Below, piece after piece: positions 7,569 through 15,560 of a stretch of 64,000 nucleotides of DNA. The stretch lies in assembly GCA_025352065.1 (NCBI GenBank), contig JANXUC010000021.1:84265-148264 (forward strand). Direction: 5' to 3'. Made by a program: the position numbers and the translations under genes. This stretch comes from Acidobacteriaceae bacterium. GTDB lineage: Bacteria > Acidobacteriota > Terriglobia > Terriglobales > Acidobacteriaceae. Numbering within the stretch: the first letter of the stretch is position 1; each line of letters begins with the position of its first letter. The notes below the pieces were generated by a model that was given only the letters and a program-made list of their open reading frames with translations, was not told the origin of the DNA and did no database searches.

Positions 7569-8840
7569 ATGGCGTCCGGGAAATTTAAGCTACTGCCAAT
7601 CTTGGGTATTGGGCTGGCGGCTGCGCTGCTGGTATTTTCGGCGCTTGATTTTCTGGGGAGCTATTTCTCCGGGCGTCCGGATTTAGCCAGCCTGCGTCGA
7701 GCCACGCGTTTTTCGCCCGGTAACGCCAGTTATCACAGTCAGTTGGGGCGGTATCTTCAAATCACCAACGGAGATTTGCGAGAATCGTTGAGCGAATATC
7801 AGACGGCGGCGCGGTTGAATCCGAACGATTCCGGGGCGTGGTTTGACATTGTGGGGATTCAGCAGATTCTGGGAAATTCGCGAGAGCAGTCGCGGGCGCT
7901 AGAAGAAGCTGTGCGGGCCGCGCCGAAGAAGCCGGATGTGGCATGGGAGTCGGGCAACTTCTTCCTGCTGCGCGGTGATCGCGACAAAGCGATGAGCGCT
8001 TTCAGAATTGTTCTGGAAAACGACCCACGATCCGCGCCTGCGGCCCTAGACTTGCTTTGGCGAGTGCAGCCGGACGCAGGAACTCTTTTGGAACGCGCTG
8101 TTCCGCCGATTGCGAGTGCCTATAGTTCTTTCCTGGTGATGTTGATATCGAAGCAGGAGACGGATGCGGCGAGCAAGGTCTGGTCGGCGTTGCTGCAGCT
8201 ACAGCAACCGATCGCGCCAGGGGTCGGGCTCGCCTACGTAAACTATCTGCTGGGCAAGCTGCAGCCGGAAGCGGCGCGGCAAGCATGGCTGCAGATGGCT
8301 CCGCTGTGCGGTTTAACGGCGTATCTCCCCGGTCAGAATTTGATCGTAAATCCGCGTTTTGAACTCGACGTGTTGAACGCAGGGTTCGACTGGCATTACG
8401 ACAAGTTGCATGACGTGAAGATTAACCTGGACGCGAATGCGGCTCCGCGTGGAAATCAGTCTTTACTGGTCACGTTCGAAGGGCCGGGAATCTCGGAAAC
8501 GGGATTGGCACAGGCGGTCTCTCTAGCACCGAATAGTCAGTATCAATTCAGCGTACACTTCAAAAGCGACCAGTTTGAAGGGGCAGGCGGGCCGGTTTTT
8601 GTTTTGCGCGACGCATTGACGGGGAAAGAGTATTTCACGACTGAAGCGTTAAGAAACCCCGGCAGTTGGCGAGAAGTTACGGCCCACTTCCAGACTGGGG
8701 CCGGCGCCCAATTGGCGCTTTTGCGGCTGAGCCGGATTCCGGCTGGGAATGCTATCCGCGGGCACCTTTGGCTGGATGAAGTACAGCTTGTCCGATTAAG
8801 TTTCCAGGGGTTGGAGGAGGAGCATTTGTTGTGGCGATAA
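7569..8840 (+). CDS. TPR-repeat membrane-anchored protein of EPS locus
   Basis: 423 residues. An N-terminal membrane segment or uncleaved signal (LLPILGIGLAAALLVFSALDF) precedes tetratricopeptide-like repeats (roughly residues 45-200: YHSQLGRYL, SLSEYQTAARLNPNDSGAW, ALEEAVRAAPKKPDVAW, AMSAFRIVLENDPRSAPAAL). The C-terminal 160 residues (from NLIVNPRFELDVLNAGFDWH) look like a beta-sandwich carbohydrate-binding module: the NPxFE opening and LWLDEVQLV ending are typical of CBM-like folds. It probably acts in the periplasm as a scaffold between the kinase/Wzz upstream and the ligase/polymerase downstream. It lies 11 bases after the kinase stop, so it is co-transcribed. The exact role is inferred from context. 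Confidence 0.75.
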   Translation: MASGKFKLLPILGIGLAAALLVFSALDFLGSYFSGRPDLASLRRATRFSPGNASYHSQLGRYLQITNGDLRESLSEYQTAARLNPNDSGAWFDIVGIQQILGNSREQSRALEEAVRAAPKKPDVAWESGNFFLLRGDRDKAMSAFRIVLENDPRSAPAALDLLWRVQPDAGTLLERAVPPIASAYSSFLVMLISKQETDAASKVWSALLQLQQPIAPGVGLAYVNYLLGKLQPEAARQAWLQMAPLCGLTAYLPGQNLIVNPRFELDVLNAGFDWHYDKLHDVKINLDANAAPRGNQSLLVTFEGPGISETGLAQAVSLAPNSQYQFSVHFKSDQFEGAGGPVFVLRDALTGKEYFTTEALRNPGSWREVTAHFQTGAGAQLALLRLSRIPAGNAIRGHLWLDEVQLVRLSFQGLEEEHLLWR

Positions 8841-8885
8841 GCGGTATTTCGCAGCATTGACGAACCAGCATATCCAAGAGAAATA

Positions 8886-8921
8886 GCGGATTCTTCACGA
8901 TCAGGCCGTTCGGGATGACAA
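8886..8921. repeat. GTCATTCCG/GAGGAATCTGC-family repeat, copy 3
   Basis: GCGGATTCTTCACGATCAGG then CCGTTCGGGATGACAAA, in the inverse orientation to copy 1. It occupies the 115-base gap between the TPR gene and the O-antigen-ligase-like gene, inside a likely operon. Confidence 0.65.
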
Positions 8922-8955
8922 AGTATAGAGTTGTTCTGGAATACGTGTAAGAATC

Positions 8956-10299
8956 ATGGCGAACCCTGCACAAGTACTACCGGAACTGGAGAGACTGGAG
9001 TTCAGTCCTCGCGTGCTGTCGCGAACGGATTCCATGTCGCTGTATGGCTCGGTAGCGGTGCTGCTGTTGGCGCCGCTGGCTTTCGGGGCGGTTGAACCCT
9101 GGTCGATTCTCATTTTGGAAGCTGCCTCCGCAGGCTTGCTCATGGTTTGGCTGAGTGGCAGGCTGCGCGCAGAAGCGATACCGGCGCGCCAGAATGCTCT
9201 ATTCGGCCCGATGCTCGCCTTCGCTGCCCTGGTGGCTCTGCAGCTTGCAGGGGGATTCTCTTCGTATCGCTACGTGACTTGGACTTCGGCGCTTCTGTTT
9301 TCGAGTTACGCTGTGCTGTGCTTTCTGCTCTGCCAGACTCTGCGGCGTTCTCAAGACCTGACGCGTCTAGGTATTGTGGTCTCGGGCTACGGATTTGCAA
9401 TGGCTGTGTTTGCCCTCCTGCAGGACCTGACGATGGATGCGAGGAGCGGAAAGATTTATTGGCTTCGGGTGCCTCGCTCTGGAGGTTGGATCTACGGTCC
9501 TTATGTGAATCACAATCACTACGCGGGATTGATGGAGATGCTGTTTCCGATTCCTTTAGCGATGTGCCTGAGCCGGAGGGTGGAGCGTGGGCCTAAGATT
9601 GCACTCGCGGTGGCTGCCTTCATGATGGCAAGCACGATTGTGCTTTCGGGATCGCGCGGTGGAATTTTGGCGCTAGTGGCGCAGATTGCGGTTGCCATTG
9701 CGTTCCTAACCTTTAATCGTAAGAGTCCGAAAGTAGCTTTAGTTTTGGGAGGGATTCTTGCGTTGACCGCGGTCTGGACTTTTTGGGTTGGTGGGAGCGG
9801 GCTGGCCGACCGCCTGGCGACTTTCCACACCGAGGCGCACACGGAACTTTCCAGCGGGCTGCGGCTGACAGTGGCGCATGACTGTTGGAACATGATCAAG
9901 GAGCGCCCTATTCTAGGATGGGGGCTGGGGGCATTTCCAACCGCATATCCGCCGTTCCAAAGCTTTTTTTCCAATAGCTTTGTGAACGAGGCGCACAACG
10001 ACTACGCTCAACTGCTGGTAGAGATGGGAAGCCTGGGATTTCTGGTTCTGCTTTGGTTTCTCTTTTTGTTATTCCGTGCGGCTTGGAATAAGCTCCGCAG
10101 TGGCAAGCTCGGAATTAATGGAAGCGTTGGGCTGGCTGGGATTCTTGGGTGTATAGGAATACTGGTACATAGCTTTTTCGATTTCAACCTACAGATTCCA
10201 TCCAACGCGGCGTGGTTTTATGTTTTAGCGATTCTGGTGGCGGCGCCGTCTGTGAGCGAGCCGCGTTTTCGTGGTAGCATCCGAGACGTTCGTCTCTAA
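8956..10299 (+). CDS. O-antigen ligase / Wzy-family membrane protein
   Basis: 447 residues with many membrane segments (for example SVAVLLLAPLAFGAVEPWSI and MVLLALVA-like stretches). It has the Wzy_C pattern: YVNHNHYAGLMEMLFPIPLA in the first periplasmic region, GSRGGILALV, and the loop GWGLGAFPTAYPPF..NEAHNDYAQLLVEMGSLGFL. The NHNHYA and AHNDY blocks are typical of O-antigen ligases and related polymerases. It is predicted to polymerise or ligate lipid-linked polysaccharide repeats on the periplasmic face of the inner membrane. It sits in the same direction after the kinase and TPR genes. Polymerase versus ligase cannot be told from sequence alone. Confidence 0.87.
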   Translation: MANPAQVLPELERLEFSPRVLSRTDSMSLYGSVAVLLLAPLAFGAVEPWSILILEAASAGLLMVWLSGRLRAEAIPARQNALFGPMLAFAALVALQLAGGFSSYRYVTWTSALLFSSYAVLCFLLCQTLRRSQDLTRLGIVVSGYGFAMAVFALLQDLTMDARSGKIYWLRVPRSGGWIYGPYVNHNHYAGLMEMLFPIPLAMCLSRRVERGPKIALAVAAFMMASTIVLSGSRGGILALVAQIAVAIAFLTFNRKSPKVALVLGGILALTAVWTFWVGGSGLADRLATFHTEAHTELSSGLRLTVAHDCWNMIKERPILGWGLGAFPTAYPPFQSFFSNSFVNEAHNDYAQLLVEMGSLGFLVLLWFLFLLFRAAWNKLRSGKLGINGSVGLAGILGCIGILVHSFFDFNLQIPSNAAWFYVLAILVAAPSVSEPRFRGSIRDVRL

Positions 10300-10475
10300 T
10301 TGGTACTCCTTTCCGTTTGGCTTCTATTTTTGAAACGTAGCGTACCGTATCGGGAAGGTTTTGCGCCTGCAAAGTGCCTGCGGGCGGGCACATAGCGGCG
10401 CCAAAGCGGCACAATATGAGCTGAATCGCTGGGTTTAGAGGTTGCTGTACACGAAAGTAGTTCGGCAGGAGCGCG

Positions 10476-10490
10476 TGGCACACAAGTTGC
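10476..10490 (+). promoter_or_regulatory. Sigma-54 (RpoN) type promoter
   Basis: TGGCAC ACAAG TTGC, an exact -24/-12 match with the required 5-base spacing. A start site would fall near 10502, about 73 bases before the ATG of the zinc-ribbon gene at 10575. The remaining gap (10300-10574) shows nothing else. Confidence 0.65.
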
Positions 10491-10574
10491 AACGAGGAGG
10501 CTGTTCTGCGGGACCTACTATGTTTGTAACCTGTCGCAATCGCTAATTGGGCGGCATTGCATGGAAGAGAAAAC

Positions 10575-10916
10575 ATGTTCGTAAAATGCGCCAACGACAA
10601 CTGCTCCCAACCGTTCCAGTCTGGGCTGGCGACGATGGTATTTCGAGTGGAAACGCACGCGGTTTCCGGATCTGGTTCGCGCAATTGTGCTGTGGGAAAG
10701 GGGAAGCCAGAGGTGGAATACCATTGGCTGTGCCCGGAGTGTCTCCACATTATTCTGATTTCGTGGTTTGATCACCAAAGCGCAGGTAGCCCCGCAGGCT
10801 TGCCATCCGCGACGAAGACGGTGCATCTGATTTTGCTGGATCAGGTGGGGTCAGAAGGTCCGGACAATTGGGAGGAGAAGGAATCTCACAATGTGTTGTC
10901 AGCGAGAGCTCCGTAG
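10575..10916 (+). CDS. Small zinc-ribbon-like protein, unknown function
   Basis: 113 residues starting MFVKCANDNCSQPF. The ATG at 10575 is preceded by GGAAGAGA, which favours it over the in-frame ATG 18 bases upstream. CxxxxC (KCANDNC) near the N-terminus and CPEC (YHWLCPEC) around residue 62 would form a zinc ribbon. The middle (residues 25-50) is polar. I recall short acidobacterial proteins with the same MFVKCAN opening and WLC..C closing, but no function is established. The sigma-54 promoter upstream is the main clue: expression would need an RpoN activator. It could be a regulator of the neighbouring EPS genes (inference). Confidence 0.65.
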   Translation: MFVKCANDNCSQPFQSGLATMVFRVETHAVSGSGSRNCAVGKGKPEVEYHWLCPECLHIILISWFDHQSAGSPAGLPSATKTVHLILLDQVGSEGPDNWEEKESHNVLSARAP

Positions 10917-11032
10917 GGGACTCGATCCAATATTTATCAATGGAGAGCCGTTGGGAGCTATTGCCCATGAATGCGGGACAGGAGCTTGTTCCACGCGATG
11001 GCGGGCTTTTCCACAAGCCTTTCAGGAAGAGC

Positions 11033-11058
11033 GGTGAGCAGGAATGCTCGCCCTACAC
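11033..11058. repeat. Palindromic repeat GGCGAGCA..TGCTCGCC family, copy
   Basis: GGTGAGCAGGAATGCTCGCC then CTACAC: inverse orientation to the copy at 3189-3212. Confidence 0.65.
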
Positions 11059-11161
11059 GAGCGCCATCACCGCGAGACAGGGGTCCAGAGCTTGTTGAAA
11101 AGAATCCTCTGCGCGCGATTCAGCGCTTGTTCCAGAAGTTCAACCTGCTAAACCTTGGGGA

Positions 11162-11201
11162 AACAGCAGATTCCTCGCGAGAAAACGGTTCAGAATGACA
11201 A
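11162..11201. repeat. GTCATTCCG/GAGGAATCTGC-family repeat, copy 4
   Basis: CAGCAGATTCCTCGCGAGAA then AACGGTTCAGAATGACAAA, just past the 3' end of the minus-strand operon that finishes at 11205. Confidence 0.65.
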
Positions 11202-11204
11202 ATT

Positions 11205-12215
11205 TTAAAGTTTTTCGACAACTTGCCAGACTGGCAGCTCGCGCGCCATCGGCATTTCTGGAGCTGCGGCGTGGGACTGCGCATGTTCTTGCATTGGGAC
11301 AATCGTAAACTGCCGTGCAAAGATGTCCAGCACTTCTGTGGCGACCGAGAGCTTGGGTGCGGCTGGACTTTGCATGGCTGGGAAAAAGCCCAACTCCGGA
11401 CAATCTTCCGCGCCGAGGAAATCGAGCGGGTGCAAGAGAAGCGACGGCTGCGTGCCTGTCCAGCGGCACATAGCCAAGGCCAGTTTCCAATACAGGATCG
11501 CGAGTCCGCGTGAGAAAGTTGCGAGATAGAGTACGTAGCTGAGGTGAATGGGCACGCGGAAAACCGGCATGGTAGTGACGGGAATTTCCGTGAGTGGGCC
11601 GGTCTTAGTCTGCCAGCGATAGGGATCGAGTGGACGGAAACCTTCTTTGGCGGAACCAAAGAGAGCTTTGCGCTGGGTAGACTGCTCGGAACTCAGGCTG
11701 CTTTTGGCGAAATAGTAAGCGCGGGCTAACGGCCCGAGGAACGTGGGGAAGGTGGATGCATCGTATTCGTAACCGCGGGCTGCGAGCAGGTTGAGAAGCT
11801 GAGGAGAGAAACTGAAGCCGGGCCCGCGGAAACCGATCGTTTTTCTTCCGGTGGCTTGGGCGATGCTGTCTTCGGCGTTTCGCATTTCCTCTTCAAGTTC
11901 TTGTGGCGTGTAGAGGTGCAGCCAAGGCTCGTGCTTGTAGGAATGGTTGCCGATTTCGTGGCCGGCGTCGGCGATGGACTTCAGGGCCGGGCGATTGCGT
12001 TCCTGGGCGGCGTCGAGACCGACGATGAAAAAAGTAATTTTGAGATGGCGCTGGCGCAGGATTTCAAGGACCCGCGGGACGACGATATCGAGATACGACG
12101 GCAGGGCCTCCCAACCTGCATCGCCGTGAGTCTTCATGTACGACCACTTGTTATCAAGGTCGAGGGAGAGGCTGGCGAGAGGCTTTGAGCCGTTGGAGGT
12201 ATTAGACACCGGCAT
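11205..12215 (-). CDS. NodB-type polysaccharide deacetylase
   Basis: 336 residues with no signal peptide. The NodB fold shows as SLDLDNKW (Asp residues in the motif-1 position), GHEIGNHSYKH (both metal-binding His of the H-x3-H motif) and FRGPGFSFSP (motif 3). The segment VLYLATFSRGLAILYWKLAL may be a hydrophobic surface or membrane-associated helix, and LLLHPLDFLG matches the late Leu-His motif. It is predicted to remove N-acetyl groups from a hexosamine polymer or lipid-linked sugar. It is the last gene of the minus-strand operon, overlapping the FAD oxidoreductase by 14 bases, so it is translationally coupled. The substrate is unknown. Confidence 0.83.
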   Translation of the reverse strand: MPVSNTSNGSKPLASLSLDLDNKWSYMKTHGDAGWEALPSYLDIVVPRVLEILRQRHLKITFFIVGLDAAQERNRPALKSIADAGHEIGNHSYKHEPWLHLYTPQELEEEMRNAEDSIAQATGRKTIGFRGPGFSFSPQLLNLLAARGYEYDASTFPTFLGPLARAYYFAKSSLSSEQSTQRKALFGSAKEGFRPLDPYRWQTKTGPLTEIPVTTMPVFRVPIHLSYVLYLATFSRGLAILYWKLALAMCRWTGTQPSLLLHPLDFLGAEDCPELGFFPAMQSPAAPKLSVATEVLDIFARQFTIVPMQEHAQSHAAAPEMPMARELPVWQVVEKL

Positions 12216-13566
12216 GTTGGGCTTGTTCCTCCCGCAGCGAGGATTTTGCGAGCAATTCCGGAATAGCGCGTTCCGCTAGTTGTACGGTTTCGTTCACGTT
12301 GAGAGTGCCGTTGACGATGTGTGCGGAATTCAGAACGTGCAGGCCCTTCACCGACATGGAAATGGGAGGCAGGTTTTTCGAGTAGTTGAGAGTGGGAATC
12401 ACAAATACCTTTCGCACGCGGCTTACCTTGAAGGTTAGCAGATCGTCGCCGGTGAGGGTGGGATGCATCTTCTTGAGAGCCGTGAAGAAGCTGGCTTGAA
12501 TTTCGGCGTCGGTGGCTTCGAAGAGCGGATCGTCGATGGCTACGTACTTGGGGAGATAGACGAGCGTGCGTCCGCCGAATTCTTTTGGATTGACGAGGGC
12601 GGTCATCTCGATGACGGCGGTGAAGGGGACCCAGGTATCGGTGATGTTGGTGACGTAGTAGGGGGAGAGCGAGCGCTTGAGGAGGAGCGAGGCGCAGACG
12701 ATGCCTTGGTATTCGACGCCGCGCAGGAGGCGTGTTTCTTCTGGACTGAGTTCGGAACAGAGGTCGGCAGCGGTGGCGGCGGGTCCGGTGAAAACGATTT
12801 GATCGTGCGTGGATTCTGTGCCATCGACGAACTTTACGGTGACTCCCGCGGTAGTTGAGTTTCCCGTCGCTGCATGGATTGCGGCGGCGCGGCATCCGAG
12901 TTGGATGGTGACTCCGGCTCGCTGCAAGACTTCCTGCATTCGACTGAAGATGCGGCCATAGCCTCCGGGGACGTAGCCGAACATTTCTTTTTTCATTCCG
13001 GAACGGCGGGCGGCGTACATTCTGGTGATGATGGCCCAGATAAAGGCGGCGGAAGCTTTGGTGTAATTGGCGCCGAGTTTCGCGCGGAGGAGTGGGAGCC
13101 AGATTTTTTCGGTGGTATTTTTTCCGGACCACTTGCGGAGCCAGTCGACTACGGAAATTTGTTCGAGAGCTTGCCAGTCCTGGATGCGGGAGGCGTGGAC
13201 GATGGTGGCGCCGAGGCGGAATTTGTCGATGAGGCCGATAGGTGGGAATTTCAGGAACTCCATGCTGTTGGACATGGAAACCATTTTTCCGCCGGTGAAG
13301 AATCCGGTTTTAGTTTCGACCCACTTGATTTCTTGTTCCAAAGTGAGTTCGCTAAGGAGGGAGCGAAGATGGGAGTCAGAGAGGAGTGTGACGTGGTAGT
13401 GGCGGTCCCAGAGAATATCTCCGAGTTGCCAGGCGCTGGCAAGGCCGCCGAGTTCGGGAGCGGATTCGTAGAGCGTGACTTTCTGGCCTTGCTGGGCGAG
13501 ACGGAGCGCCAGGGTCATGCCTAGTATGCCGCCGCCGACGATTCCCCAGGATTGTGGTTGAGGCAT
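12202..13566 (-). CDS. FAD-dependent amine-oxidase-like oxidoreductase (HemY/COG1232-like)
   Basis: 454 residues. An N-terminal Rossmann loop (WGIVGGGILGMTLALRLAQQ) is followed by the Glu of the FAD ribose site (VTLYESAPELGGLASAW) and the C-terminal FAD block (GLHVLNSAHIVNGTLNVNETV). The middle contains YVPGGYGRIFSRMQEVLQRAG, typical of protoporphyrinogen-oxidase or UDP-galactopyranose-mutase-like proteins. Genes of this type recur in exopolysaccharide loci, where their reaction is not known. It lies between the N-acetyltransferase (48-base gap upstream) and a deacetylase (14-base overlap downstream), which argues for a role in glycan precursor modification rather than heme synthesis. Confidence 0.78.
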   Translation of the reverse strand: MPQPQSWGIVGGGILGMTLALRLAQQGQKVTLYESAPELGGLASAWQLGDILWDRHYHVTLLSDSHLRSLLSELTLEQEIKWVETKTGFFTGGKMVSMSNSMEFLKFPPIGLIDKFRLGATIVHASRIQDWQALEQISVVDWLRKWSGKNTTEKIWLPLLRAKLGANYTKASAAFIWAIITRMYAARRSGMKKEMFGYVPGGYGRIFSRMQEVLQRAGVTIQLGCRAAAIHAATGNSTTAGVTVKFVDGTESTHDQIVFTGPAATAADLCSELSPEETRLLRGVEYQGIVCASLLLKRSLSPYYVTNITDTWVPFTAVIEMTALVNPKEFGGRTLVYLPKYVAIDDPLFEATDAEIQASFFTALKKMHPTLTGDDLLTFKVSRVRKVFVIPTLNYSKNLPPISMSVKGLHVLNSAHIVNGTLNVNETVQLAERAIPELLAKSSLREEQAQHAGV

Positions 13567-13614
13567 GATGATCAGTTGCGAGTAGTCCAGTTGCCTGTTT
13601 CACTTTCGAGCTAG

Positions 13615-14253
13615 TTAGCTTGGCGGGTTGAGTTCTGTGACTACGCCTTGGGTTACTGAGTAGGTTAAGCCGCATTTGCAGTTTAGCTTCTGCGCTGCGA
13701 TTGAGGTTACGTCGACGGATTTTGCGATGGGTTCGCCACAGCGGCAGACGTAGCCGATGGTTCTGGCGGGGGCTCCGATGACCAGGTGGAAGTCCGGGAT
13801 GCTTTTTGTTACTAGCGAGCCCATGCCGATCATAGCGAAGCGTCCGATGGTGAGGTCGTTGCCGATGGTACATTGGGCGCCGATGGTGGCGCCCTCGCGG
13901 ACTACGGTTGTGAGCGTGTGTTCGTCGGGATCGGAGGAGCGGAGGTGTTTCACATCTGGAGTAGTGGCGCGCGGAAAGCGGTCGTTGGTGAAGGTGGTGC
14001 CGGCGCTGATCATGACGCCGTCTTCAATGGTGACGGCGGCGCAGATGTAAACCATCGCGTTGATTTTTACGCGGTGGCCGATTCTGACGTCGTAGGCTAT
14101 GTAGGATTTTTCGCCGATGATGCATTGCTCGCCGATTTGGGCGCCGTGGCGAATATGGACGCTGTCCCAGACGGAGCTGCCGGGGCCGATGGTTACGTCG
14201 TCTTCAATGATGGCGGTGGGGTGGAGGCGGACGTTGGGGAATTTTTCGGACAA
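13615..14253 (-). CDS. Hexapeptide-repeat sugar N-acetyltransferase, WbpD/WlbB-like
   Basis: About 212 residues from a TTG start at 14253, chosen because AGGAGA lies 7 bases before it. A longer frame to 14331 would include residues encoded by a dispersed repeat (ALSVVEG) and is rejected. Left-handed beta-helix repeats run from VRLHPTAIIEDDVTIGPGSS through IGEKSYIAYDVRIG. The block TTFTNDRFPRATTP is a signature of UDP-2-acetamido-3-amino-2,3-dideoxyglucuronate N-acetyltransferases. The C-terminus has CRCGEP and CKCG, a possible zinc ribbon. With the aminotransferase and Gfo/Idh genes it would complete 3-N-acetylation in a diacetamido-sugar pathway. It lies 257 bases past the Gfo/Idh gene on the same strand. 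Confidence 0.82.
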   Translation of the reverse strand: MSEKFPNVRLHPTAIIEDDVTIGPGSSVWDSVHIRHGAQIGEQCIIGEKSYIAYDVRIGHRVKINAMVYICAAVTIEDGVMISAGTTFTNDRFPRATTPDVKHLRSSDPDEHTLTTVVREGATIGAQCTIGNDLTIGRFAMIGMGSLVTKSIPDFHLVIGAPARTIGYVCRCGEPIAKSVDVTSIAAQKLNCKCGLTYSVTQGVVTELNPPS

Positions 14254-14289
14254 GTTCAGATCTCCTAAGTGCTCAACATGCTGGTGGCA

Positions 14290-14313
14290 CCCTTCGACTA
14301 CGCTCAGGGCAGG
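14290..14313. repeat. CCTGAGCGTAGTCGAAGGG dispersed repeat
   Basis: CCCTTCGACTACGCTCAGGG on the plus strand, a repeat common in many bacterial genomes. Read through on the minus strand it encodes ALSVVEG and would falsely extend the acetyltransferase. Confidence 0.7.
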
Positions 14314-14348
14314 CTCCTGAAGCCGTGCCATGCTACGAACATGCCTTA

Positions 14349-14389
14349 CAAAGCAGATTCCTCACAATAGACCCGTTCGGAATGACAAG
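14349..14389. repeat. GTCATTCCG/GAGGAATCTGC-family repeat, copy 5
   Basis: AAGCAGATTCCTCACAATAG then ACCCGTTCGGAATGACAAG, close to the consensus. The 14254-14510 gap also contains the repeats at 14290 and 14431 and no gene. Confidence 0.75.
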
Positions 14390-14430
14390 TGTTGGGGATT
14401 TCATCCGGGGCCGCCAGCTCCGCTGTGCGG

Positions 14431-14456
14431 GGCGAGCACGAATGCTCGCCCTACAC
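14431..14456. repeat. Palindromic repeat GGCGAGCA..TGCTCGCC family, copy
   Basis: GGCGAGCACGAATGCTCGCC then CTACAC; same orientation as the copy at 11033. Confidence 0.7.
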
Positions 14457-14510
14457 GTGCGCGATGCGGCTAACCCTCAGCGGAGCAAGCTCCGCTCCCA
14501 CACGATCACA

Positions 14511-15560
14511 CTAGATCACTAGCTTTGGGACTTCAGGGCGTGCTGCGTCACGCCCCATCGCCAAAGGGATTGGGAACCACCTGGCATCGCGGAGCGATGC
14601 GTATCCCGCTTCCACTACCTGGACTGATGCTAGCGCGTCTTCCAAGGTGACGACCAGTGATTCGGTGCCGCGTAAGGCGCGAGCAAAGTTTTCCAGCTGG
14701 CTGCTGAAGGCTTGGACTTTGTTGTAGCCGTTGCCGAAAACTTTCCATTCTTTGGAGCCAGCCATTAAGAATTTGGATTCCTTCCAGCCTACCGAGATGG
14801 TGCCTTGCGAGCCGTAGATGCGCAAGTAGCTTTCGAGTTCTTTGTTGATGGACCAGGAAAGATCTACCGTGCCCAGGATTCCGCTGGTGCTGCGAACGAA
14901 GATGTGGACTGTCTCGTCCACTGGAAGGTTCTGGCTGCGTTTGCCTTCGACGACGTGAATTTCGCTCAGTGGTCCGAGGAAATAACGCATTACATCGACG
15001 GAGTGGGTTCCGTTGTCGATAAGAACGCCGCCGCCGCTGATCTCGGGGTCGGAGTTCCAGCGTTTGGTCATGTCCACATGCGAAGTAAAGAAGTTTTCGA
15101 TCAATACTACGTCGCCGATTGCGCCGGAGTTGACCAGTTGACGGGCTTTGACGACGTCATCGACGTAGCGGAATTTCGACGCCATGGTCATCACGACGCC
15201 CGCGCTGCAGGCTGCGAGAATCATTTCGCGAGCGCTGGCGACGTCTTTGCAGAGAGGCTTTTCGCAGAGAATGGCCACTCTTCGCTCGATGAAGTCGCGG
15301 CAGACCTCGGGGTGCGTGTTGGGCGGCGTGCAAACGAGCACGGCATCCAGCTTTTCGGCGTTGGCCATGTCGAGGTGGGAAGAGTAGGCGTTTCCGCCGA
15401 CCTTGGTAGCCATGGCTTGCGCAGCTTCCAGACGCGTATCGGAAATGGCGACGAGTTTTACTTCGGAGCAATTTTTGAACGCCTGCAAGTACGACTGTGC
15501 AATGGCGCCCGCTCCAACTAATCCAAATCGAATTGGCCCTTTGGTCATTTGTGTTGTCAT
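14511..15560 (-). CDS. Gfo/Idh/MocA-family sugar dehydrogenase, WbpB/WlbA-like
   Basis: 349 residues when started at ATG 15560, whose A is shared with the TAA stop of the upstream aminotransferase (TAATG), a classic coupled start. A longer in-frame start at 15581 is less likely. The NAD-binding loop GLVGAGAIAQSYLQAF is at the N-terminus. The family signature CEKPLCKDVASA carries the catalytic Lys, and DNGTHSVDVMRYFLG has the conserved Asp/His. In the WbpB/WlbA pathway this enzyme oxidises C3 of UDP-GlcNAc(A) for transamination by the preceding gene. Substrate assignment rests on the neighbours: aminotransferase, N-acetyltransferase and 2-epimerase. Confidence 0.83.
   Translation of the reverse strand: MTTQMTKGPIRFGLVGAGAIAQSYLQAFKNCSEVKLVAISDTRLEAAQAMATKVGGNAYSSHLDMANAEKLDAVLVCTPPNTHPEVCRDFIERRVAILCEKPLCKDVASAREMILAACSAGVVMTMASKFRYVDDVVKARQLVNSGAIGDVVLIENFFTSHVDMTKRWNSDPEISGGGVLIDNGTHSVDVMRYFLGPLSEIHVVEGKRSQNLPVDETVHIFVRSTSGILGTVDLSWSINKELESYLRIYGSQGTISVGWKESKFLMAGSKEWKVFGNGYNKVQAFSSQLENFARALRGTESLVVTLEDALASVQVVEAGYASLRDARWFPIPLAMGRDAARPEVPKLVI

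Noticed and set aside
12134..13132. Minus-strand 332-residue frame inside the FAD oxidoreductase
   Set aside because: His/Arg/Pro-rich shadow of the oxidoreductase in another frame.
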